Translations under genes and position numbers: made by a program
Shown: piece after piece, positions 1 to 6,161 of the stretch
How the letters are laid out: each line of letters opens with the position of its first letter
How positions within the stretch are numbered: the first letter of the stretch is position 1
Assembly (NCBI GenBank): GCA_030681645.1
Contig: JAUXRX010000021.1
Span: forward strand, 97,782 to 161,781
Reading direction: 5' to 3'
DNA length: 64,000 nucleotides
From: Archangium sp.
GTDB lineage: Bacteria; Myxococcota; Myxococcia; Myxococcales; Myxococcaceae
Notes under the pieces: generated by a model
Seen by the model: the letters and a program-made list of their open reading frames with translations, nothing else
What the model was told of the DNA's origin: nothing
Databases searched by the model: none

Positions 1-210
1 TTGCGTCAGCGCTTCGCCCCACGGCGTGAAGAAGACCCGGAGTGGGGCGCTGGTGCGTTGGAGGCACCAGTCTCCGAAGCGGGTGAGTGCCTTCGCGTCG
101 ACCTCGTGTTGCTCGTTGGTCTCGTGCCTTTTCGCGAAGGGGCAGTACTCGCAGCCGTAGTTGCAGCTGGAGAGGGGGCCCCGGTAGAGGACGGTGAGCG
201 CCCGGCTCAT
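1..210 (-). CDS. STM4011 family radical SAM protein (N-terminal part only)
   Basis: The first 70 codons of a gene that runs off the left edge. The start ATG (208-210) overlaps the stop of the upstream gene as ATGA, so translation is probably coupled. Residues 16-23 read CNYGCEYC, a C-x3-C-x2-C cluster that binds the [4Fe-4S] of radical SAM enzymes, placed very close to the N terminus as in the STM4011 family. The neighbours are the STM4012 and STM4013 family members in the order known from Salmonella. The substrate of this family is not known to me. The family call rests on the motif position and the context, because most of the protein lies outside the window. Confidence 0.75.
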   Translation of the reverse strand, partial: MSRALTVLYRGPLSSCNYGCEYCPFAKRHETNEQHEVDAKALTRFGDWCLQRTSAPLRVFFTPWGEALTQ

Positions 211-1484
211 TTGACCTCGTACTCCTTCATCATCGAGGTCACCTTCTCCGACTGGAGCCACGGCCCGACCGCGTCAGAGCGCTCGAGGCCCGCCGGGGTG
301 AGCGTCCATCCCGCTGCGTTCGACGTCGCCAGGCCCGCTTCCACCAGCTGTTCGAGCTCGGGGAAATCCGCGGCGGCCTCGCGCTCGAACTTCTGGCGGT
401 AGACCTGTGCGTCGAGCCCGTCGGCGAGCAGCGAGAGGATGAGGTGACGCCGGCGCTGCTCTGCCTCGTCGAGCGCGATGCCGTGGTGCACGAGGTCGAA
501 CGACGCGTCGTCGCGCTCACAGTACGCGTCGATGATGCCCCGCACCGCGCGCGGCGAGACGGCCCACTCAGACGAGTAATGCAGGCGATTGGTGTACGAG
601 CGGGCGCCCACGCCCACGCCCACCATGCCGTCGTCCTGGCAGCGATAGGCGGGGCCGAAGGGGGCGGGCGCGTGCGCGGCGCGGAAGCAGCGCATGGACA
701 CCTGCCGGTAGCCCGCGCCCAGCAGCGCGTCGCGGCCCACCCGGTAGAGCTCGAGGCGGAAGTCGTCCCACGCGCGCGTGCTCTTGCCCAGGAAGGTCCT
801 GGGGCGAACGTAGAGCGGGTAGAGGTACAGCTCCTCGGGGCGCCAGCGGAGCGCGGTCCCGATCGACTCCAGCAGCGTCGCGGGCGTCTGCCCTTCGATG
901 CCGTAGATGAGGTCGAGGTTGAGCGTCTCGACGCCGGTGTCGCGCAGCACGTCGAGCGCGGTGTCGACGAGCTTCCGGTCCTGCGGGCGAGCCAGCGCCT
1001 TCGTCTCGCGCTCGAGAAAGCTCTGCACCCCGATGCTGATCCGATCGACGCCGCGGTCCACCAGCAGCTTCGCCTTCTCCACGGTCGTCGTCTCGGGCGA
1101 GACCTCGACGCAGAACGGCACGTCCTGCAGGGGGGCGCCGAGCGTTCGTTCCAGCACGTCGAGGGCGCGGGCGAGCAGGGGGGGCGGCAGCAGGCTCGGC
1201 GTGCCCCCACCCACCGTGACGCGCGCGAACTGCGCCTTCGGCAATGCGCTGCGCACCACCGAGGCCTCGCGCTCGAGCGTGGTGACGAAGCGCTCCATCA
1301 CCGCCTCGACCGGACCCGCCACGGTGAAGAGGTTGCAGAAGCCGCAGCGCATCTCGCAGAACGGCACGTGCAGGTAGAGCGAGAGGGCGCGTTGATCTTC
1401 TCCGGCCCACACCGACTCGAGCGTGCGGGGCTCGGGGAAGGCGCGGTACGCCGTCTTGTGCGGGTAGCCGTACTGGTACTGCAC
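207..1484 (-). CDS. STM4012 family radical SAM protein (HemN/HemW-like)
   Basis: A radical SAM protein of the coproporphyrinogen oxidase-like (HemN/HemW) branch. It shows CEMRCGFC (C-x3-C-x2-C) preceded by LYLHVPF, and YGYPHKTAYR near the N terminus, which is characteristic of the STM4012 family. The later GGGTPSLL and SIGVQSF motifs are the SAM-binding segments of HemN relatives. I place the start at the GTG at 1484, so the protein opens a few residues before YPHKTAYR. The frame stays open to a GTG at 1610, but that start would overlap the STM4013 gene and translate a dispersed repeat. The stop overlaps the STM4011 start by 4 bases. Biochemical function is unknown; a heme role is not implied by the fold alone. 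Confidence 0.85.
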   Translation of the reverse strand: MQYQYGYPHKTAYRAFPEPRTLESVWAGEDQRALSLYLHVPFCEMRCGFCNLFTVAGPVEAVMERFVTTLEREASVVRSALPKAQFARVTVGGGTPSLLPPPLLARALDVLERTLGAPLQDVPFCVEVSPETTTVEKAKLLVDRGVDRISIGVQSFLERETKALARPQDRKLVDTALDVLRDTGVETLNLDLIYGIEGQTPATLLESIGTALRWRPEELYLYPLYVRPRTFLGKSTRAWDDFRLELYRVGRDALLGAGYRQVSMRCFRAAHAPAPFGPAYRCQDDGMVGVGVGARSYTNRLHYSSEWAVSPRAVRGIIDAYCERDDASFDLVHHGIALDEAEQRRRHLILSLLADGLDAQVYRQKFEREAAADFPELEQLVEAGLATSNAAGWTLTPAGLERSDAVGPWLQSEKVTSMMKEYEVK

Positions 1485-1512
1485 GTAGGCGGGGCCCTGC
1501 AGGGCGTGCCTG

Positions 1513-1536
1513 CTCGACTCCGCTCGGGGTGAACGG
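1513..1536. repeat. Dispersed REP-like repeat, copy 1
   Basis: A copy of the dispersed element whose core is CCCCGAGCGGAGTCGAGG, here nearly perfect and reading on the minus strand. It lies between the STM4013 stop and the preferred STM4012 start. If STM4012 began at 1559 or 1610, the repeat would be translated. Confidence 0.75.
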
Positions 1537-1567
1537 ACCTCTTCGCTGCTTTGACCCACGAGACCGC

Positions 1568-2380
1568 TCAAGACAGGCTCCAGCCGCGAGGCAGGGTGAA
1601 CTCGGCCCACGGTACCGTCGTCACCACCGGGTGCGCGAGGCGGTGACCCGTATATCCATCTTCTCCGTACGCGGTGCCGTGATCAGAGCCGATCATCACG
1701 AAGCACGGCGCGCGACGGGACACGGCGGTGAACAGCGCCCGCAGCTGTGAGTCGACGTACGCCAGCGCGGCCCCCTGCGTGTGCTTCGAGTCCACCGGCG
1801 CGCCTGGAACGTAGAAGCGGTTCGGCTGATGAAGCGCCGACACGTTGAGGAAGGTGAAGCACCGCTTCTCTTCCGGCAGCGCAGCGAGGCTCGCGCTCAC
1901 CTGCGCCACCTGGAACTCGGTCGAGCGATGCTCGGTCACGCCCAGCTCAGGCCGCCAGTGCTTCTCGGCGAAGAGGCCCGGCAGCACGCAGCCCAGCGGG
2001 TTCTGCATGTTGAAGAACCCGACGCCGCCTACGCAGAGCGTGTGGTACCCGCGCGACGCGAAGCCGCTGACGATGTCGGGCGAATCGAAGACTGTGGTCT
2101 CGGCCCCCGTGGTCTCGCTGCCCGCGAAGCGCAGCGCAAAGCGGCGGGAATGACGACCGGCCTTCGCAGGCGTGGGCAGGAAGCCCGCGAAGAACGCGTG
2201 GTGCGCGGCATAGGTGAAGGTGCCGGGGGAGTGACGCTCTTCCCACGCGCCTCCGGGCAGCACGCGGCGGAGGACGGGCGTTTCCCCCGCGGCCAGCGCC
2301 TCGACCGCCACGTCGTAGCGGAGCGTGTCGAGGGTCACCATGAGCACGTCGTGCGTGCCGACCAACGAGTTCGCATTCAT
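1568..2380 (-). CDS. STM4013/SEN3800 family hydrolase (sulfatase/alkaline phosphatase superfamily)
   Basis: A 270-residue hydrolase of the alkaline phosphatase/sulfatase fold. The N-terminal VTLDTLRYD resembles the first metal-binding strand of sulfatases. GSDHGTAYGEDGYTGH near the C terminus supplies the Asp-His and His metal ligands. It is much shorter than true sulfatases (about 450-550 residues), and I see no C-x-P-S-R sulfatase signature. The start ATG at 2378-2380 gives the family's typical opening, with THDVLMVTLDTLRYD soon after the Met. Only 9 bases separate it from the divergent cysD start. It is followed by the STM4012 and STM4011 members, so the three likely act together. The substrate is unknown. 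Confidence 0.85.
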   Translation of the reverse strand: MNANSLVGTHDVLMVTLDTLRYDVAVEALAAGETPVLRRVLPGGAWEERHSPGTFTYAAHHAFFAGFLPTPAKAGRHSRRFALRFAGSETTGAETTVFDSPDIVSGFASRGYHTLCVGGVGFFNMQNPLGCVLPGLFAEKHWRPELGVTEHRSTEFQVAQVSASLAALPEEKRCFTFLNVSALHQPNRFYVPGAPVDSKHTQGAALAYVDSQLRALFTAVSRRAPCFVMIGSDHGTAYGEDGYTGHRLAHPVVTTVPWAEFTLPRGWSLS

Positions 2381-2389
2381 AGTGAGGCC

Positions 2390-3277
2390 ATGAGTCTGGG
2401 TTGGCTCGAGTCCGAGGCCGTGTACCTCATTCGCGAGGCGGTCGCGACGTGCCGGAAGCCGGTGCTGCTCTTCTCGGGGGGCAAGGACTCGGCGGTGATG
2501 CTGCGGCTGGCGGAGAAGGCGTTCTGGCCGGGGCGCATTCCGTTTCCGGTGATGCACGTCGACACCGGCCACAACTTCCCCGAGGCGATCACCTTCCGCG
2601 ACGAGCGGATCGCCGAGCTGAAGGCAGAGCTGATCGTCGCCTCGGTGCAGGGATCGATCGACGCGGGGCGGGTGGTGGAAGCGAAGGGCCCGCGCGCGAG
2701 CCGCAACGGCCTGCAGACGGTGACGTTGCTCGACGCCATCGCGGCGCACGGCTTCGACGCGGTGTTCGGCGGGGCGCGGCGTGACGAGGAGCGCTCGCGC
2801 GCGAAGGAGCGGCTGTTCTCGGTGCGCGTGGGTGGGAAGTGGGACCCCTCGAAGCAGCGGCCGGAGCTGTTCGAGCTGATCAACCCGCATCTCGACGCGG
2901 GCGCCCACTTCCGGGTCTTCCCGCTCTCGAACTGGACCGAGCTCGACGTGTGGCGCTTCATCGAGCAGGAGAAGATGTCGCTGCCGTCGCTGTACTACGC
3001 GCACGAGCGCAGCGTGTTCCGGCGGGATGGCCTCTGGTACGCGCAGACCCCGTTCGTCGAGCGGGAGCCGGGCGAAGCGTGCGTGATGAAGCAGGTGCGG
3101 TTTCGCACCGTGGGTGACGCGAGCTGCACGGCGGCGGTGGAGTCGGGCGCGCGCGACGCCGCCGAGGTCATCGGGGAGCTGTTGATCAGCACCATCAGCG
3201 AGCGCGGCGCGACGAGGGCGGATGATCGCGTGGCCGACGCGGCGATGGAGCGCAGGAAGCTCGAGGGGTACTTCTGA
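2390..3277 (+). CDS. cysD: Sulfate adenylyltransferase subunit 2 (CysD)
   Basis: The catalytic subunit of ATP sulfurylase, forming adenylyl sulfate from ATP and sulfate in the cytoplasm. It has the PP-loop SGGKDS about 30 residues in, then HVDTGHNFPE, FGGARRDEERSRAKER, FPLSNWTELDVW and the usual C-terminal ending KLEGYF. All of these are CysD landmarks, and the length of 295 residues fits the family. The ATG at 2390 gives the normal N terminus. The gene overlaps cysN by one base (TGATG), so the pair is translationally coupled, as expected for a heterodimer. Its start codon is only 9 bases from that of the divergent STM4013 gene, so promoter elements must lie inside coding sequence. Confidence 0.95.
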   Translation: MSLGWLESEAVYLIREAVATCRKPVLLFSGGKDSAVMLRLAEKAFWPGRIPFPVMHVDTGHNFPEAITFRDERIAELKAELIVASVQGSIDAGRVVEAKGPRASRNGLQTVTLLDAIAAHGFDAVFGGARRDEERSRAKERLFSVRVGGKWDPSKQRPELFELINPHLDAGAHFRVFPLSNWTELDVWRFIEQEKMSLPSLYYAHERSVFRRDGLWYAQTPFVEREPGEACVMKQVRFRTVGDASCTAAVESGARDAAEVIGELLISTISERGATRADDRVADAAMERRKLEGYF

Positions 3278-4569
3278 TGCGGCCCGTGCGCGTGGCGGTT
3301 GCGGGCTCGGTCGATGATGGGAAGAGCACGCTGCTCGGGCGGTTGATGTGTGACTCCGAGAGGGTGTTCGGGGATGAGGTCGAGGCGGTGCGGAAGGCCT
3401 CGGTTGAAGCGGCGGTTCGCCCTCTCCCCGACCCTCTCCCCCCTGAGCGGAGCCGGTCCAGCGGAACGCTGGACGAGCGCAGCTGGAGCGGAGCGGAAGA
3501 TGCGCCAAGGCGAAGCCCAGGAAGCGGGGGAGAGGGAGACAGAGAGAGAGGTCTCAATCTCGCGTTCTTCACCGACGGGCTCATCACCGAGCGCCGTGAC
3601 GGCATCACGCTCGACGTGGCCTGGCGGCACCTCACGCTCGGCACGCGCCGCCTGCTGCTCGCGGACGTCCCAGGTCACGCAGAGCTGGTGCGCAACATGG
3701 CGACGGGAGCCTCCACGGCGGACGCCGCGCTGTTGCTCGTCGACGCAGCGCGCGGACTCCAGCCGCAGACGCGGAGGCACCTCACCATGCTCGGCGGCCT
3801 CGGCGTGAAGCGGGTGGTGGTGTGCATCAACAAGATGGACGCGGTGGGCTTCGACCAGGCGGTGGCCGTGAAGCTGAGCGACGCGCTGAGGTCGCTCGCC
3901 ACGGCGCTCGGGGTGAGCCTCGAGGTGATCCCCGTGTCCGCGCTCGACGGCGACAACATCGTGCGACGCAGCGACCGCATGCCCTGGTACGCCGGGCCCA
4001 CCGTGGCGGAGCGGCTCGAGGCGATGGAGCCGGTGCTGGCGGCTTCGAGCACTCGCGCGGTGGCTCAGCTCGACGGCGACGAGAGCGGGTGGACCTCGCT
4101 GCACCTGATCAGCGGCACGCTCGCCCCTGGCGACGTGGTCGAGGCCTGGCCTGAGGGCGGCGCGTGCCGGGTGGTCGAGCTCAGTCCGCTCGGTGCAGGG
4201 CGGGTGCGCCTCGCGAGAGCGCTTCCGCGCGGCACACTCCTGTCCAGGGGTGAGCGTCCCCGGGTGGGGACCGAGGCGATGCTCACCGTCACCTGGTTGG
4301 GGCCTTCAGACTGTGCAGCGCAGCTCGAGGTGACCTTGCTGCAGCACGGGCGGAAGACGCCGGGCCGGGTGACGGAGCTCTCGCGAGTGTCGCGCGAGAC
4401 GGGTGCGGTCGAGGCCGCGTCGGTGCTCACCGCCGGCGAGGTGGGGCGGCTGCAGGTGCGGCTCGAGCGGGCGACCTGGTTCGATCGCTGGGAAGACTCC
4501 GCGGGAACGGGGAGCTGCCTGCTGATCGACGGCGCCGGTAGGACGGTCGCGGGAGCGCGCTTCACATGA
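3277..4569 (+). CDS. cysN: Sulfate adenylyltransferase GTPase subunit (CysN) with an in-frame palindromic insertion
   Basis: The regulatory GTPase of ATP sulfurylase, which couples GTP hydrolysis to adenylyl sulfate synthesis. G1 is GSVDDGKS (residues 10-17), DVPGHAEL is G3 and NKMD is G4. FFTDGLITERRDGITLDVAW is the diagnostic CysN switch I segment, and elongation-factor-like beta-barrel domains follow. The oddity lies between G1 and switch I. Where E. coli CysN has a short acidic linker, residues about 48-92 are Pro/Arg/Ser/Gly-rich and encoded by a structured repeat (see 3432-3536). The insertion keeps the frame, and every G motif outside it is intact, so the protein is probably functional. 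At 430 residues it lacks a fused CysC domain. A separate cysC overlaps the stop by 4 bases. Confidence 0.94.
   Translation: MRPVRVAVAGSVDDGKSTLLGRLMCDSERVFGDEVEAVRKASVEAAVRPLPDPLPPERSRSSGTLDERSWSGAEDAPRRSPGSGGEGDRERGLNLAFFTDGLITERRDGITLDVAWRHLTLGTRRLLLADVPGHAELVRNMATGASTADAALLLVDAARGLQPQTRRHLTMLGGLGVKRVVVCINKMDAVGFDQAVAVKLSDALRSLATALGVSLEVIPVSALDGDNIVRRSDRMPWYAGPTVAERLEAMEPVLAASSTRAVAQLDGDESGWTSLHLISGTLAPGDVVEAWPEGGACRVVELSPLGAGRVRLARALPRGTLLSRGERPRVGTEAMLTVTWLGPSDCAAQLEVTLLQHGRKTPGRVTELSRVSRETGAVEAASVLTAGEVGRLQVRLERATWFDRWEDSAGTGSCLLIDGAGRTVAGARFT
3432..3536. repeat. Palindromic repeat element inserted in frame within cysN
   Basis: The outer arms CCCTCTCCCCC (3432-3442) and GGGGGAGAGGG (3526-3536) are perfect 11-base inverted repeats. 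Nested inside is a perfect hairpin, GTCCAGCG-GAA-CGCTGGAC (3456-3474). The same CCCTCTCC/GGAGAGGG arm sequences occur in intergenic hairpins at 40776-40855 and 42547-42569, so this looks like a member of a dispersed palindromic family that landed in a coding region. Edges are uncertain; the aberrant protein segment spans roughly 3418-3550. Confidence 0.75.
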
Positions 4570-5087
4570 AGCCCGCCACCCTCTGGCTCACGGGGCTGCC
4601 GTGCGCGGGGAAGACCACGCTCGCGAACGCGTTGAGCGAGGCGCTGCGGGCGCAGGGGGCTGGAGTGGTCGTGCTCGACGGCGATGAGGTGCGGCGGTCG
4701 CTCTCGAAGGATCTCGGCTTCGACGAGGCGTCGCGGCGCGAGAACGTGCGGCGGTGCGGGGCCATCGCCGAGCTGGTGACGCGCTCGGGGGTGTTCGCGG
4801 TGGTGGCGTTGATCAGTCCGTCGGCCTCGGCGCGCGCGGAGGTGCGGGCGCTGCACGAGTCGCGCGGGCATCGCTTCGTCGAGGTGCATCTCTCCGCGCC
4901 GTTGAGCGTGTGCGAGGCGCGCGACACGAAGGGACTGTATGCGCGGGGCCGCGCGGGCCTGGCGCGCGAGGTGACGGGGCTCGATGCTCCGTTCGACGTG
5001 CCAGTGGCGGCGGAGTTGGTGGTTCCGGCGGAGGAGTCAGTCTCGTCAGCGGTGTCGCGGCTGCTCGCACTCCTGCGCGGCTCGTGA
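4566..5087 (+). CDS. cysC: Adenylylsulfate kinase (CysC)
   Basis: Phosphorylates adenylyl sulfate to PAPS with ATP, following ATP sulfurylase. The P-loop is GLPCAGKTT at residues 10-18. LDGDEVRRSLSKDLGFDEASR matches the APS-binding motif (DGD..R..L..dLgFs...R), and DTKGLYARGRAG corresponds to the mobile lid (D-x-KGLY-x-(R/K)). The length of 173 residues is a little short of E. coli CysC (about 200) but complete. The start ATG overlaps the cysN stop as ATGA. It is the last gene of the cysDNC operon. Nothing here shows whether the PAPS serves assimilation or sulfotransfer, as no PAPS reductase or sulfotransferase is in the window. Confidence 0.93.
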   Translation: MKPATLWLTGLPCAGKTTLANALSEALRAQGAGVVVLDGDEVRRSLSKDLGFDEASRRENVRRCGAIAELVTRSGVFAVVALISPSASARAEVRALHESRGHRFVEVHLSAPLSVCEARDTKGLYARGRAGLAREVTGLDAPFDVPVAAELVVPAEESVSSAVSRLLALLRGS

Positions 5088-5228
5088 CCCGACGGCTCAA
5101 AGAGAACGCGGATGAAACGTTCGCGGGCTTCGGCGCCTCGATGAGCGAGCCCTGCGCCTCGGACGCTGCGTGAACCAGCTGCACCCAGCGATGAGATGGT
5201 CGCGCTGGGCGACCGCTTGAGCGGGCCC

Positions 5229-5264
5229 GTAATGGACCATTACCCGCTGGTAATGGTCCATTAC
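5229..5264. promoter_or_regulatory. Two tandem 15-bp palindromes GTAATGGWCCATTAC (candidate operator pair)
   Basis: GTAATGGACCATTAC (5229-5243) and GTAATGGTCCATTAC (5250-5264) are exact reverse complements of each other, and each is itself a palindrome around its central base. The centres lie 21 bases apart, two helical turns, so two protein dimers could bind the same face. The A/T-rich arms stand out from surrounding GC-rich DNA. The site lies between the convergent cysC and histidine phosphatase genes, in a 268-base gap with no convincing gene. It could also form a 15-bp hairpin with loop CCGCTG, but no T-run follows it. Confidence 0.6.
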
Positions 5265-5355
5265 GCCTCAGGGAAGGCGGCCCCGGGAGCTCACTGTCCC
5301 GAAGCCCGACCTCAACAGCAGAACCGGAAGCGGCGTGCCGAGAGGCCAGCGCGGA

Positions 5356-6024
5356 TCAACCCGAGCGGCCCCACCGAGAAGCAGCCGCGTCCTCTGAGCC
5401 CTCGAGGTGCGCGACGTCTCCCCAGCCCGCGAGCTCGAACCGGCCCTCCGTCACCCGCACCCGGTTGATGCTCGCGTTGAACAGCTCATGCTCGCGCTTC
5501 ACGCTCAACGTCACGCCCATCGCCGCGCGCCACGCCGAGTCGATCACGCCACCGTGTGAGACGACGAGCACCTGCGCCCCTGGCCACTCCGCTGCGATCG
5601 CCGAGAGCACCCGCATCGTCCGCGCGAAGGTCTGCGAGAGGCTCTCGCCCCCTGTCGGAACGAACTCGGCATCCCGAACGCGCAGACGTGCGAACAACTC
5701 CGGATGCTGCGCCTCGATCTCCGGCAGCGTGAGCTCGGACATCACGCCGAAGTGCCGCTCGCGCAGCTCCTCTCGCGCGATCGCAGGAAGCCCCAGCACC
5801 GTCGCCGCCGCCTCCGCCGTCTCGCGCGCCCTTCCGAGATCGCTGGTGAAGATCGCCGAGAACGGCGTCGCTGCGTGCTCACGCCCCAGCCGCGCCGCGA
5901 GCAGCTCCGCCTGCCGCCGTCCCCGCGCGTTGAGTGGCACCTCGAGCTGGCCTTGCAGCCGGCCCGCAACATTCCAATCAGTCTCTCCATGGCGAACGAG
6001 CCAGAGGGTGCACGGCAGCGTCAT
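5356..6024 (-). CDS. Histidine phosphatase family protein (phosphoglycerate mutase-like)
   Basis: A 222-residue member of the histidine phosphatase (GpmB/CobC/PhoE-like) superfamily. LVRHGETDWN at residues 9-18 holds the phosphorylated His, TSDLGRARETAE the second Arg, ELRERHFG the acid residue and VVSHGGVI the second His. It acts on a phosphomonoester in the cytoplasm, but the substrate cannot be read from sequence. GpmB-type proteins, alpha-ribazole phosphatase and broad phosphatases all look alike at this level. I start at the ATG at 6024, where the N terminus fits the family; an upstream in-frame ATG at 6051 would add nine residues. It faces cysC across the tandem-palindrome gap. Confidence 0.9.
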   Translation of the reverse strand: MTLPCTLWLVRHGETDWNVAGRLQGQLEVPLNARGRRQAELLAARLGREHAATPFSAIFTSDLGRARETAEAAATVLGLPAIAREELRERHFGVMSELTLPEIEAQHPELFARLRVRDAEFVPTGGESLSQTFARTMRVLSAIAAEWPGAQVLVVSHGGVIDSAWRAAMGVTLSVKREHELFNASINRVRVTEGRFELAGWGDVAHLEGSEDAAASRWGRSG

Positions 6025-6161
6025 TGCGCCCCAGTCTGACGGCGATTGCACCTGAGGCCCAGCTCAGGGGTCAGGGCCGTTCCATGTCCCCCAGTCTCGA
6101 AGACCACCGAGTTGAACCCGGGCGCGATCTCGTGCAGAGGGCATTTTCTCAGGAGAATTTC

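Noticed and set aside
207..1484. Calling the STM4012-type protein a coproporphyrinogen III oxidase (HemN/HemW)
   Set aside because: The YPHKTAYR motif and the STM4011/STM4013 neighbours identify a separate family. HemN-like SAM motifs alone do not show a heme role.
3418..3550. The cysN insertion as an assembly error or inactivating mutation
   Set aside because: The frame is kept, all GTPase motifs on both sides are intact, cysD and cysC are intact and coupled, and related palindromes occur elsewhere in the window.
5229..5264. Reading the tandem palindromes as a simple terminator for cysC
   Set aside because: The stem is A/T-rich in the arms, lies 140 bases after the stop and is not followed by a T-run. 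Internal symmetry of each arm fits protein binding better.
5196..5468. A 90-codon plus-strand frame after cysC
   Set aside because: It runs across the tandem palindromes and into the antisense side of the phosphatase gene, with low-complexity Pro/Arg-rich sequence and no ribosome site.
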